From: Rhizobium favelukesii | Lineage (GTDB): Bacteria > Pseudomonadota > Alphaproteobacteria > Rhizobiales > Rhizobiaceae | DNA length: 64,000 nucleotides | NCBI RefSeq assembly: GCF_000577275.2 | Contig: NZ_HG916852.1 | Coordinates: 2,359,001 to 2,423,000, forward strand | Reading direction: 5' to 3' | The notes under the pieces: generated by a model | Seen by the model: only the letters and a program-made list of their open reading frames with translations | What the model was told of the DNA's origin: nothing | Databases searched by the model: none | Made by a program: the position numbers and the translations under genes | In this document: piece by piece, positions 27,748 to 37,321 of the stretch | Layout: each line of letters opens with the position of its first letter | How positions within the stretch are numbered: position 1 is the stretch's first letter

Positions 27748-28710
27748 ATGAAATTGAAGACCGCACTCTTGGGTGCCACGGTTCTGGCTGCCTGCATGTT
27801 CGGCTCGGCATCGGCTGCAGAGCTCGTTGTGGGCTTTTCGCAGATCGGCTCCGAATCTGGCTGGCGCGCTGCCGAAACCACCGTCACGAAGGAACAGGCC
27901 AAGAAGCGTGGCGTGGACCTGAAGTTTGCTGACGCGCAGCAGAAGCAGGAAAACCAGATCAAGGCGATCCGCTCCTTCATCGCGCAGGGCGTCAACGCCA
28001 TCTTCCTGGCGCCGGTCGTAGAAACCGGCTGGGACGCCGTTCTAAAAGAAGCGAAGGAGTCCGAAATCCCGGTGATCCTGCTCGACCGAACGATCAAGGC
28101 GCCTGAAGACCTCTACCTGACCGCTGTCACCTCGGATCAGGTTCATGAGGGCAAGGTTGCCGGCGACTGGCTTGTAAAGACCGTTGGCGACAAGGCTTGC
28201 AACATCGTCGAGCTTCAGGGCACGACCGGTTCTTCGCCGGCCATCGCCCGCAAGAAGGGCTTCGAGGAAGCCATCGCGGGCAAGGCAAACTTCAAGATCG
28301 TTCGCAGCCAGACCGGCGACTTCACCCGCACTAAGGGCAAGGAAGTCATGGAAAGCTTCCTGAAAGCTGAAAACGGCGGCAAGGATATCTGCGCCCTCTA
28401 CGCTCACAACGACGACATGGCCGTGGGCGGCATTCAGGCGATCAAGGAAGCCGGTCTGAAGCCGGGCAAGGACATTCTCGTCGTCTCTATCGACGCGGTT
28501 CCTGATATCTTCAAGGCCATGGCAGCCGGAGAGGCGAACGCGACCGTGGAGCTGACGCCGAACATGGCAGGTCCCGCATTCGACGTGCTCGATGCATACC
28601 TGAAAGACAAGAAGGGCCCGCCGAAGTGGATCCAGACGGAATCGAAGCTCTATACGCCGGCTGACGATCCGATGAAGGTCTACGAGTCGAAGAAGAACCT
28701 CGGCTACTGA
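27748..28710 (+). CDS. YtfQ-like sugar-binding protein
   Basis: A 320-residue periplasmic binding protein of the ribose/galactofuranose type. Signal peptide about 1-23. VGFSQIGSESGWRAAETTV near the mature N-terminus, AIFLAPVVETGWDAVL, ILLDRTI and DICALYAHNDDMAVGGIQAI are characteristic of YtfQ, which binds galactofuranose in E. coli. The start at MKLKTALL follows GGGAGGG. First gene of a binding protein-ATPase-permease-permease operon. Confidence 0.9.
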   Translation: MKLKTALLGATVLAACMFGSASAAELVVGFSQIGSESGWRAAETTVTKEQAKKRGVDLKFADAQQKQENQIKAIRSFIAQGVNAIFLAPVVETGWDAVLKEAKESEIPVILLDRTIKAPEDLYLTAVTSDQVHEGKVAGDWLVKTVGDKACNIVELQGTTGSSPAIARKKGFEEAIAGKANFKIVRSQTGDFTRTKGKEVMESFLKAENGGKDICALYAHNDDMAVGGIQAIKEAGLKPGKDILVVSIDAVPDIFKAMAAGEANATVELTPNMAGPAFDVLDAYLKDKKGPPKWIQTESKLYTPADDPMKVYESKKNLGY

Positions 28711-28724
28711 TTTTGACGCTGGAA

Positions 28725-28753
28725 CCGCACCGGTCCATCATGGGCCGGTGCGG
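28725..28753 (+). terminator. Hairpin after the binding-protein gene
   Basis: CCGCACCGG and CCGGTGCGG pair and extend to about 13 bp with a TCA loop. There is no T run. Lying between binding protein and ATPase, it may stabilise the upstream mRNA or end part of the transcripts, giving more binding protein than ATPase. Confidence 0.6.
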
Positions 28754-28831
28754 AACTGCCGAATGCCAGTCGGGACTTCATGTCCGTCCACGGCGCGGCA
28801 TTGTCGGTCCACATCAGGAAAAGCCGCTTTC

Positions 28832-30355
28832 ATGATTCACGATTTCGAGAACGTTCTAACCGCCTCCGGGATATCGAAATTCTTCCCGGGCGCCATTGCG
28901 CTCGACAAGGTCGATTTCTCGCTGCGCAAGGGCGAGGTGCATGCGCTTCTGGGCGAAAACGGTGCCGGAAAATCAACGCTCATCAAATGCATTACGGGTG
29001 CCTATCACCGCGATCAGGGCAGGCTTGCTCTCGATGGCGCCGAAATCAATCCGTCCGATACGCTCGCGGCCCAGAAGCTCGGCATCGGCACGGTGTATCA
29101 GGAGGTCAATCTCCTCCCCAATCTGAGCATCGCCGAGAACCTATCCCTCGGGCGCCAGCCGAAGCGGTTCGGCATGATCGATGTACGGGCGATGAACCGG
29201 CAGGCGCGGGCACTGCTTGAGCAATACGGGATGGACGTCGATGTGACCGCGCAACTCGACCGGTTTTCGGTCGCAGTGCAGCAGGTCGTGGCGATCGCGC
29301 GCGCTGTCGATTTATCGGGTAAAGTCCTCATTCTCGACGAGCCGACTGCAAGCCTTGACACGCAGGAAGTCGCGATGCTCTTTCGTATCATGCGGGACTT
29401 GAAAGAACGCGGCCTTGGCATTGTCTTTATTACTCATTTCCTGGAGCAGGTTTATGAGGTCAGTGATCGCATCACAGTGCTGAGAAATGGCAAGTTGGTC
29501 GGCACTCGCGAAACATCCGAGCTGTCTCGCCAGAGCCTGATCTCGATGATGCTCGGTCATGAATTGGCGAATGCCGAAGCAACAGCGCGGGCGCATTCGG
29601 TTACGGCCGGTCCGGTCAAATACAGGTTCGAAGGCTACGGCAAGCGTGGCAAGGTGAAGCCGTTCAACCTTGAGGTCCGCGTCGGCGAGGTGGTGGGCGT
29701 TGCAGGCTTGCTCGGGTCCGGCCGCACGGAGACTGCCGAGTTGCTTTTCGGGATCGAGCAGGCTGACAGTGGAACGGCACAAGTCGACGGTAAGCAGGTT
29801 GCGCTCTCGAATCCGCGTGCGGCCATCCGCAGCGGCTTCGGTTTCTGTCCGGAGGATCGCAAGACGGACGGGATCATCGGCGACCTTTCCATTCGCGAGA
29901 ACATTGCCCTGGCGCTGCAAGCACGGCGAGGCTGGGCCCGGCCGATTTCTCGCGCCGATCAAAACGCCCTGGCCGACCGCTACATCAGTGCGCTCGACAT
30001 CCGGACGACAGACAGGGAGAAGCCGATACGTCTGCTGTCAGGCGGCAATCAGCAGAAAGCGATTCTTGCGCGCTGGCTGGCCACCAATCCGGACTTCCTG
30101 ATCCTCGACGAGCCGACCCGCGGCATCGACGTCGGCGCACATGCCGAGATTATCCGCTTGATCGAAGATCTCTGCGCGAAGGGCATGTCACTGATCGTTA
30201 TTTCTTCGGAATTGGAAGAACTTATCGCCTATAGCTCACGTATCTTGGTCCTTCGCGATCGCGAGCATGTCGCGGAACTGACGGGAGACAATGTCAACAC
30301 CGCGCGCATCGTCGACGCCATCGCTGCCGCCCAAAAGAAGACGGAGGACGCATGA
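28832..30355 (+). CDS. YtfR-like sugar ABC transporter ATPase (duplicated)
   Basis: A 507-residue protein with two ABC domains of the MglA/RbsA/YtfR type. Domain 1 has GENGAGKST, FSVAVQQVVAIARA (a variant signature) and VLILDEPTASLD; domain 2 has GLLGSGRTE in place of a full Walker A, LSGGNQQKAILARW and FLILDEPTRGIDVGA. The start at MIHDFENV follows AGGAAA; the frame upstream lies within the hairpin region. Overlaps the next permease by 4 bp. Confidence 0.92.
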   Translation: MIHDFENVLTASGISKFFPGAIALDKVDFSLRKGEVHALLGENGAGKSTLIKCITGAYHRDQGRLALDGAEINPSDTLAAQKLGIGTVYQEVNLLPNLSIAENLSLGRQPKRFGMIDVRAMNRQARALLEQYGMDVDVTAQLDRFSVAVQQVVAIARAVDLSGKVLILDEPTASLDTQEVAMLFRIMRDLKERGLGIVFITHFLEQVYEVSDRITVLRNGKLVGTRETSELSRQSLISMMLGHELANAEATARAHSVTAGPVKYRFEGYGKRGKVKPFNLEVRVGEVVGVAGLLGSGRTETAELLFGIEQADSGTAQVDGKQVALSNPRAAIRSGFGFCPEDRKTDGIIGDLSIRENIALALQARRGWARPISRADQNALADRYISALDIRTTDREKPIRLLSGGNQQKAILARWLATNPDFLILDEPTRGIDVGAHAEIIRLIEDLCAKGMSLIVISSELEELIAYSSRILVLRDREHVAELTGDNVNTARIVDAIAAAQKKTEDA

Positions 30356-31371
30356 GGTCGTCGCTCAACGCACTGCTGATCCGGTTGGCGCCGCAACTCA
30401 TCGCGCTTGCGGTCATTCTCATATTAAATTTCATTATGTTCCCGCAGTTTTTTAATGTTGTTGTTCAGAACGATCGGTTTTATGGCAGCCTGATAGATGT
30501 GCTAAACCGCGGCGCGCCTGTTGCCTTGTTGGCAGTCGGCATGACGCTCGTGATTGCGACCAAGGGGATCGATCTGTCGGTCGGCGCGGTGATCGCGATC
30601 TGCGGCGCCGTTGCCGCTTCATCCATCGTGTCCGGCCATTCGCTGGTCATGACGCTGCTGGTAACGGTGGGAGTCGGGCTGCTTTGCGGGGTATGGAACG
30701 GCCTTCTAGTCGCCATACTCAACATCCAGCCGATCATCGCCACGCTTGTGCTGATGGTTGCCGGACGCGGGATTGCTCAGCTCATCACCGAGGGTGTCAT
30801 CATGACCTTCAACGATGAAGGGTTGATCGCGCTTGGCAGCGGCTCCTTCGCATTCCTGCCCATGCCTGTCATCATATGGCTGGTCATGGGCGCCCTGGTG
30901 ATTCTGCTCGTGAGGCGCACGGCGCTTGGCATGCTGATCGAAGCAACCGGCATTAATCGACGTGCAAGCATGCTTTCCGGCGTGCGAACGCCCGTACTGC
31001 TGATGGCCGTTTATATGTTGAGCAGCCTTTGCGCCTCGATCGCCGGAATCATCGTCGCAGCCGATATCAAGGGCGCCGATGCAAACAATGCTGGGCTCTG
31101 GTTGGAACTCGACGCGATTTTGGCCGTCGTCGTGGGCGGCAACTCTCTGCTGGGCGGACGCTTCAGCATCCTCGGCTCACTGATCGGCGCAATGATCATT
31201 CAGGCTGTGAACACCGGCATTTTGCTCTCAGGATTTCCGCCGGAGTTCAACCTGATCATCAAGGCGGTGATCGTCATCGTGATCCTCGTCATTCAGTCGC
31301 CGGCAATTCAATCGGCGGCCGTGGTTCTAGGCCGGCGATCGAGCAGCGTCGGGGAAGGGCAGATTCAATGA
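30352..31371 (+). CDS. YtfT-like sugar ABC transporter permease
   Basis: A 339-residue permease of the RbsC/YtfT class with about nine membrane segments. GMTLVIATKGIDLSVGAVIAICGAVAA is the family signature. Coupled by 4-bp overlaps to the ATPase gene before it and the second permease after it. Confidence 0.92.
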   Translation: MRSSLNALLIRLAPQLIALAVILILNFIMFPQFFNVVVQNDRFYGSLIDVLNRGAPVALLAVGMTLVIATKGIDLSVGAVIAICGAVAASSIVSGHSLVMTLLVTVGVGLLCGVWNGLLVAILNIQPIIATLVLMVAGRGIAQLITEGVIMTFNDEGLIALGSGSFAFLPMPVIIWLVMGALVILLVRRTALGMLIEATGINRRASMLSGVRTPVLLMAVYMLSSLCASIAGIIVAADIKGADANNAGLWLELDAILAVVVGGNSLLGGRFSILGSLIGAMIIQAVNTGILLSGFPPEFNLIIKAVIVIVILVIQSPAIQSAAVVLGRRSSSVGEGQIQ

Positions 31372-32336
31372 ACTCGAAATATCTTCCGCTGCTGGCAACG
31401 GTCGTGATCTTCGTTCTCTCCTATGCAATCTGCACGTTGCAGTATCCTAACATCCTGTCTACCCGCGTGATCGGCAACCTATTGACTGACAATGCCTTTC
31501 TCGGCATCGCAGCGGTCGGCATGACGTTTGTCATCATCTCGGGCGGCATTGACCTATCGATCGGCTCGATCATCGCTTTCACCGGCGTGTTCCTGGCCGT
31601 CATCCTGCAGAACACCACAATCCATCCGCTTGTTGCGTTTGTCCTGGTGCTAATCATCACGACCGCCTTCGGTGCGGCAATGGGCGCGATCATTCACTAT
31701 CTGGAAATGCCGGCTTTCATCGTGACACTCGCGGGCATGTTCCTGGCACGCGGCATGGCGTTCGTGCTGTCGATCGACAGCATTCCGATCAATCACGACT
31801 ACTACACGACGCTGACAAGCCTCTATTACAGGATGCCGGGCGGTGGTCGGCTGACGCTAATCGGCGGCGTCATGCTTCTCGTCTTTGTCGCCGGCATATT
31901 CCTGGCGCATCGCACGCGCTTCGGTACCAATGTCTACGCGCTCGGCGGCGGCCCACAGACGGCGCAGCTCATGGGCGTTCCCGTGGGGCGAACCACGATC
32001 CAGATCTATGCATTGTCCGGCTTTCTTGCTGGTCTATCCGGAATCGTTTTTTCACTCTATACGTCGGCCGGTTATTCTCTGGCAGCAGTCGGCGTCGAGC
32101 TGGATGCGATCGCAGCAGTCGTCATTGGGGGGACGCTGTTGACCGGAGGGGCGGGATTCGTGGCAGGCACCTTCATCGGTATCCTGATACAGGGCCTCAT
32201 TCAGACCTACATCACCTTCGACGGGACGCTCTCGAGTTGGTGGACGAAGATCTTGATCGGCCTTTTGCTTTTTGCATTCATTCTAATGCAGAAGGTTATT
32301 CTCTTCCTTTCCAGTATGAATAAGAGGTATGCCTGA
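31368..32336 (+). CDS. YjfF-like sugar ABC transporter permease
   Basis: A 322-residue permease that pairs with the YtfT-like protein; two different permeases are the hallmark of the galactofuranose transporter. GMTFVIISGGIDLSIGSIIAF is present. The start at MNSKYLPLL overlaps the upstream stop (ATGA); the longer open frame lies inside the preceding gene. Confidence 0.92.
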   Translation: MNSKYLPLLATVVIFVLSYAICTLQYPNILSTRVIGNLLTDNAFLGIAAVGMTFVIISGGIDLSIGSIIAFTGVFLAVILQNTTIHPLVAFVLVLIITTAFGAAMGAIIHYLEMPAFIVTLAGMFLARGMAFVLSIDSIPINHDYYTTLTSLYYRMPGGGRLTLIGGVMLLVFVAGIFLAHRTRFGTNVYALGGGPQTAQLMGVPVGRTTIQIYALSGFLAGLSGIVFSLYTSAGYSLAAVGVELDAIAAVVIGGTLLTGGAGFVAGTFIGILIQGLIQTYITFDGTLSSWWTKILIGLLLFAFILMQKVILFLSSMNKRYA

Positions 32337-32351
32337 GCGGGGAGGTATTCG

Positions 32352-33104
32352 TTGCGTAACAGATTGCTTGAGACCGGAAAAACAGCGCGCAAATCGCGAA
32401 CGAGCCACGCACAAGTCGTGGATGAGCTCGGCAGGGCGATCGTTGCCGGAACCTATCCTGTTGGAAGCATCCTGCCCGGCGACGCCGAACTCGCACAGCG
32501 TTTCAAGGTCTCACGCACCGTCCTTCGCGAAACGATGAAAACGCTTGCCGCAAAAGGCATGATCGTCGCCAAGGCCCGCGTCGGCACGCGCGTGACGGAG
32601 AAGAACCTCTGGAACATGTTCGACAGCGAGATCATAGCCTGGCATTTCGACAGCGGCGTGACGGAAGAATTCCTGCTGCAGCTTTACGACATCCGGCTAG
32701 CCTTCGAGCCATTTGCCGCCGGTCTCGCCGCCGAGCGGGCGAGCAAGGACGACATCGAGCATCTGCGAGCTCTGGCAACGGAAATGGCCGCTCTGGGCCA
32801 CACCAGCGAAAGCCTTGCGCTGGCCGACCTGCATTTTCACCTCGCAATAGCCGATGCATCTCACAACCCCTTCATGCGAACGCTTGGCAGCCTGATCGAA
32901 GCCGCGCTGGTCGGCATGTTCCGCATTAGTACACCGCCATCGCAGAACGGCTTCTCGAACATTGCGGACACGCATATGCGCATCGTCGAGGCGATCGTCG
33001 CCGGGGACGTCGATGGCGCCCGAAAAGCCATGGAGATCGTGATCATCGATGGCCGCGATCACGTCCGCGACGCCTATGCGGCGATAACCAAGGCATCCGC
33101 CTGA
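32352..33104 (+). CDS. FadR/GntR family regulator of the sugar operon
   Basis: A 250-residue regulator with an N-terminal winged helix-turn-helix (about 18-85; LPGDAELAQRFKVSRTVLRETMKTLAAKGMI) and a C-terminal FCD domain (about 100-245) like those of sugar-acid regulators. It uses a TTG start, fixed by GGGGAGG 7 bp upstream; no ATG lies nearer the helix-turn-helix. It follows the permease by 15 bp, so it probably controls the operon it ends. Confidence 0.9.
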   Translation: MRNRLLETGKTARKSRTSHAQVVDELGRAIVAGTYPVGSILPGDAELAQRFKVSRTVLRETMKTLAAKGMIVAKARVGTRVTEKNLWNMFDSEIIAWHFDSGVTEEFLLQLYDIRLAFEPFAAGLAAERASKDDIEHLRALATEMAALGHTSESLALADLHFHLAIADASHNPFMRTLGSLIEAALVGMFRISTPPSQNGFSNIADTHMRIVEAIVAGDVDGARKAMEIVIIDGRDHVRDAYAAITKASA

Positions 33105-33185
33105 TCCATTTTGATCTTTGTCCCGCCCTTGTCTTGCTGCTATGAGGCAGCAAAGGCTGCACCCAATGGATTCTCGGAGCACATC

Positions 33186-34547
33186 ATGGAACGGACTTGC
33201 CTCGCCATCATTCTCGCTGCGGGGGACAGCACGCGAATGAAGTCGTCGAAATCGAAGGTGCTGCACCCGATCGCGAACCGCCCGATGATCGCGCATGTCG
33301 TGGATGCCGTGGCAAAGAGCGACATTTCATCGGTCGCGCTCGTCGTGGGCCGCGACGCCGACGAAGTGGCGAAGGCTGCCCAAGTCGGAAACGTCGAGAT
33401 CGAAACATATCTGCAGAAGGAGCGGCTTGGCACCGGTCATGCGGTGCTGGCAGCACGCGAAGCCATCGCGCGCGGATATGACGATATCATCGTGACCTAC
33501 GGCGATGTACCGTTGCAGACCGAGGGACCGCTCAAGGCCGCACGTCAAGGCCTTGCCGAGGGCAGCGATGTGGTCGTCATCGGCTTCCACACCGACAGGC
33601 CGACCGGCTACGGCCGCGTGCTCGTCAAGGATGGCGAACTGATCGCCATCCGCGAGGAAAGGGATGCGACAGATGCCGAGCGTGCCGTGAAATGGTGCAA
33701 CAGCGGCCTGATGGCAATCAACGGCCGCAAGGCTCTCGATCTGCTATCCCGCATCGGCAACGCCAATGCCAAAGGCGAGTACTATTTGACGGACCTAGTG
33801 GAGATCGCCCGCTCCATCGGCGGCCGCGTCACGGCTGTCGACGCACCCGAAATCGAAATGACCGGCTGCAACAATCGGGCGGAACTCGCCGTGATCGAGC
33901 GGCTCTGGCAAGAGCGCCGGCGCCACGAGATGATGATCGCCGGGGTCACGATGATCGCTCCTGAGACCGTGTTTCTTTCCTACGATACCGCGATTGGGCA
34001 GGACGCCCTAATCGAACCGAACGTCGTGTTCGGCCCCGGTGCGACAATCGATGGCGGCGCGATCATTCATGCGTTCTCGCACATTGAGGGTGCGCATGTC
34101 AGCACCGCCGCGGCCGTCGGCCCGTTCGCTCGCCTGCGGCCGGGCGCCGATCTCGGCAACGGCTCGAAAGTCGGCAATTTCTGCGAGGTCAAGAACGCGA
34201 AGATCGGCGAGGGAGCCAAGGTCAATCACCTGACCTACATCGGCGACGCGAAGGTCGGAGCGGGGGCAAACATTGGAGCAGGCACGATTACCTGCAACTA
34301 TGACGGCGTCAACAAGCACGAGACGCTGATCGGGGCGAATACCTTCATCGGATCGAACTCATCGCTCGTAGCGCCGGTCAGCATTGGCGACAATGCCTAT
34401 ATTGCCTCCGGCAGTGTCATCACCGCGGATGTACCCGCCGATGCGCTCGCCTTTGGCAGGGCGCGCCAGGAACTGAAGCCGGGCCGAGCCGCCGTGCTGC
34501 GCGAACGCGCACTGGCTATCAAGGCTGCAAACAAGTCCAAGGCATAG
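33186..34547 (+). CDS. glmU: Bifunctional UDP-GlcNAc pyrophosphorylase/acetyltransferase
   Basis: A 453-residue enzyme making UDP-N-acetylglucosamine for peptidoglycan and lipid A. The N-domain has [19 protein letters not shown] (nucleotide loop) and YGDVPLQT. The C-domain is a left-handed beta-helix with repeated hexapeptides ([19 protein letters not shown]) and [13 protein letters not shown]. The start at MERTCLA fits the family. It sits 105 bp before glmS, so two consecutive steps are encoded together. Confidence 0.97.
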   Translation: MERTCLAIILAAGDSTRMKSSKSKVLHPIANRPMIAHVVDAVAKSDISSVALVVGRDADEVAKAAQVGNVEIETYLQKERLGTGHAVLAAREAIARGYDDIIVTYGDVPLQTEGPLKAARQGLAEGSDVVVIGFHTDRPTGYGRVLVKDGELIAIREERDATDAERAVKWCNSGLMAINGRKALDLLSRIGNANAKGEYYLTDLVEIARSIGGRVTAVDAPEIEMTGCNNRAELAVIERLWQERRRHEMMIAGVTMIAPETVFLSYDTAIGQDALIEPNVVFGPGATIDGGAIIHAFSHIEGAHVSTAAAVGPFARLRPGADLGNGSKVGNFCEVKNAKIGEGAKVNHLTYIGDAKVGAGANIGAGTITCNYDGVNKHETLIGANTFIGSNSSLVAPVSIGDNAYIASGSVITADVPADALAFGRARQELKPGRAAVLRERALAIKAANKSKA

Positions 34548-34652
34548 GGCTCTGCGTAACGCGCGGAAACCGAAAGTGACCGCCGAGGCCATTGAGAAAA
34601 AAGACAAAATCGTTACGAGTGGCCTTCGGAACGGAAGGCTTTGGGGACTTTC

Positions 34653-36479
34653 ATGTGTGGTATTGTTGGAATCGTAGGAAGCAGCCCGGTTGCGGGGCGC
34701 CTTGTTGACGCACTGAAGCGGCTTGAGTACCGCGGCTATGACTCGGCGGGAGTCGCCACGATACATAACGGCGAAATGGCTCGGCGTCGCGCCGAGGGCA
34801 AGCTCTTCAATCTCGAAAAGCGCCTCGACGGCGAACCTCTGCCGGGAACAATCGGCATTGCGCACACGCGCTGGGCTACTCATGGCGTTCCCAACGAGAT
34901 CAACGCGCATCCGCACTTTGTCGAGGGGGTTGCGGTCGTCCACAACGGCATCATCGAAAACTTCTCCGAGCTGCGAGACGAGTTGATTGCCGAAGGCGCC
35001 GTTTTCGAGACGCAGACGGATACCGAAGTCGTCGCCCATCTCATGGCGAAGTATCTTCGTCACGGCATCGAGCCGCGTGCCGCGATGCTCAAAATGCTGA
35101 ACCGGGTAACCGGCGCCTATGCGCTTGCAATCATGCTCCAGAACGACCCCAGCATGATCATGGCGGCGCGCTCCGGACCGCCACTTGCCGTGGGCTACGG
35201 CTCGGGCGAAATGTTCCTCGGCTCGGATGCCATCGCGCTTTCTCCCTTTACCAACGAGATCACCTACCTGGTCGACGGCGATTGGGCCGTGCTGACGCGA
35301 GACGGTGCGACAATCCTCGACTTTTCGGGCAACGAGGTGCATCGCCCTCGGCAGATATCGCAGACGACTGCGTATGTAGTGGACAAGGGCAATCACCGCC
35401 ACTTCATGGAAAAGGAGATTTACGAGCAGCCGGAGGTCATCTCGCATGCCCTCAGCCGCTACATGGACTTTGCCAGCAATACGATCAGTGACAACATCAA
35501 CGCGATCGACTTCAAGGCTACAAGCAGCCTGGCAATTTCCGCATGCGGAACCGCATATCTCGCAGGCCTCGTCGGCAAATACTGGTTCGAGCGCTACGCG
35601 CGTCTACCTGTCGAAATCGATGTCGCATCCGAATTCCGCTATCGCGAAATGCCTCTGTCGCCCTCGCAGGCCGCCCTTTTCATTTCGCAGTCCGGGGAGA
35701 CCGCCGACACACTGGCGTCGCTGCGTTACTGCAAGGACAAGGGGCTGAAGATCGGCGCTGTGGTCAACGTCAGGGAATCGACGATTGCCCGTGAGTCGGA
35801 TGCAATCTTCCCGATCATGGCGGGCCCAGAGATCGGCGTTGCGTCCACCAAGGCATTCACCTGCCAGTTGGCCGTCCTGGCGGCGCTGGCACTCGGCGCC
35901 GGCAAGGCGAGGGGAACGATCAGCGCGGAGCAGGAAAGGGAGCTGGTGCGCCATCTCGCTGAAATGCCGCGCATTATGAGCCGCGTACTGAATCTCATCC
36001 AGCCGCAGATGGAAAGCTTGTCGCGCGAATTGTCGAAGTGCCGCGATGTTCTCTATCTCGGTCGCGGCACGAGCTTCCCGCTTGCGATGGAAGGGGCCCT
36101 CAAGCTCAAGGAAATTTCTTACATCCATGCCGAGGGTTACGCAGCGGGCGAACTGAAGCACGGGCCGATAGCATTGATCGACGAAAACATGCCCGTCATC
36201 GTGATCGCGCCGTTTGATCGTTTCTTCGACAAGACAGTGTCGAACATGCAGGAGGTTGCAGCGCGTGGCGGCCGCATCATCTTTATCACCGACGAGGCAG
36301 GCGCGGCCGCATCGAAGCTGCCAACAATGGCGACGATCGTGTTGCCTGATGTCAACGAGATCATCGCGCCGATGATCTTCTCACTGCCGATCCAGCTGCT
36401 TGCCTATCACACGGCCGTCTTCATGGGCACGGATGTCGATCAGCCGCGCAATCTGGCAAAGTCGGTCACGGTGGAGTGA
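34653..36479 (+). CDS. glmS: Glutamine-fructose-6-phosphate aminotransferase
   Basis: A 608-residue enzyme making glucosamine-6-phosphate. The mature N-terminus is MCGIVGIVGSS, with the catalytic Cys2 exposed after Met removal, which fixes the start at the second ATG. Then RLEYRGYDSAG, a glutaminase domain (about 1-220) and two SIS isomerase domains (about 285-600) with ACGTAYLAG and FISQSGETADTLASLR. The C-terminus KSVTVE is typical. Confidence 0.97.
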   Translation: MCGIVGIVGSSPVAGRLVDALKRLEYRGYDSAGVATIHNGEMARRRAEGKLFNLEKRLDGEPLPGTIGIAHTRWATHGVPNEINAHPHFVEGVAVVHNGIIENFSELRDELIAEGAVFETQTDTEVVAHLMAKYLRHGIEPRAAMLKMLNRVTGAYALAIMLQNDPSMIMAARSGPPLAVGYGSGEMFLGSDAIALSPFTNEITYLVDGDWAVLTRDGATILDFSGNEVHRPRQISQTTAYVVDKGNHRHFMEKEIYEQPEVISHALSRYMDFASNTISDNINAIDFKATSSLAISACGTAYLAGLVGKYWFERYARLPVEIDVASEFRYREMPLSPSQAALFISQSGETADTLASLRYCKDKGLKIGAVVNVRESTIARESDAIFPIMAGPEIGVASTKAFTCQLAVLAALALGAGKARGTISAEQERELVRHLAEMPRIMSRVLNLIQPQMESLSRELSKCRDVLYLGRGTSFPLAMEGALKLKEISYIHAEGYAAGELKHGPIALIDENMPVIVIAPFDRFFDKTVSNMQEVAARGGRIIFITDEAGAAASKLPTMATIVLPDVNEIIAPMIFSLPIQLLAYHTAVFMGTDVDQPRNLAKSVTVE

Positions 36480-36601
36480 CCGGCTGGTCGCCCCCTGAAG
36501 ACTTGTGCGACTTGGCAATTTCTGGCAGCTTTTCAATCAGGAAAGCATGGGGGAGCTGATTTCCGATAGCCGGTCTGCTCAACGGAGTTCATCAGCACGC
36601 G

Positions 36602-37306
36602 ATGACGGAAAAACTGCCCCGATTGCCGATAGCCACTCGCATCAGGAACAACTTCCTGGCGGGCCTTATCATTTGCGCGCCCATCGCGATTACGCTGTGG
36701 CTGACATGGTCGGTCGTGCGATGGGCAGACAGCTGGGTGAAGCCGTACCTGCCGGCGCGCTATGACCCGGACAACTATCTGAATTTCGCTGTGCCCGGTT
36801 CCGGCCTGCTGATCGCGCTTATCGCGATCACGCTTATCGGCTTCCTCGGCAAAAACCTGATCGGCCAGAGCATCGTTCATTTCAGCGAATCGCTTGTGCA
36901 GCGCGTACCGCTCGTGCGCAGTATCTATCAGAGCGTAAAGCAGATTTTCGAGACGGTGCTGAAGGACAAAACAAACTCCTTCAAGAAGGTCGGCCTAATC
37001 GAATATCCCAGCCCCGGTCTCTGGGCGCTCGTCTTCATTTCGACGGATGCCAAGGGGGAGATTGCGTCGAAGTTCAAAGCGATGGGCCAGGACATGGTCT
37101 GCGTGTTCCTGCCGCCGACGCCGGTGCCGACGGCCGGATTTCTGATCTTTACGCCGCGCGAGAAGATTGTTCCGCTCGATATGTCACCGGAGGATGCAGC
37201 AAAGCTCTTGATCTCCGGCGGCCTTGTCACACCGGAAGAGCTTGCCGGGCGCATCGCGAAACAAGAACGAACGCGCAAGCCGCTGCCGGCGCCTATCGAG
37301 ATGTAG
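36602..37306 (+). CDS. DUF502 membrane protein
   Basis: A 234-residue inner-membrane protein with two membrane segments (about 18-40 and 65-90) and the family sequence VPLVRSIYQSVKQIFETV followed by FKKVGLIEYPSPGLW and FLPPTPVPTAGFLIF. The function of DUF502 proteins is not established. It lies after glmS and is convergent with recG. Confidence 0.9.
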   Translation: MTEKLPRLPIATRIRNNFLAGLIICAPIAITLWLTWSVVRWADSWVKPYLPARYDPDNYLNFAVPGSGLLIALIAITLIGFLGKNLIGQSIVHFSESLVQRVPLVRSIYQSVKQIFETVLKDKTNSFKKVGLIEYPSPGLWALVFISTDAKGEIASKFKAMGQDMVCVFLPPTPVPTAGFLIFTPREKIVPLDMSPEDAAKLLISGGLVTPEELAGRIAKQERTRKPLPAPIEM

Positions 37307-37321
37307 TTTTGGTCGCGCGAC

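Noticed and set aside
34548..34652. glmS ribozyme or riboswitch before glmS
   Set aside because: No conserved ribozyme core was seen and such ribozymes are known from Firmicutes.
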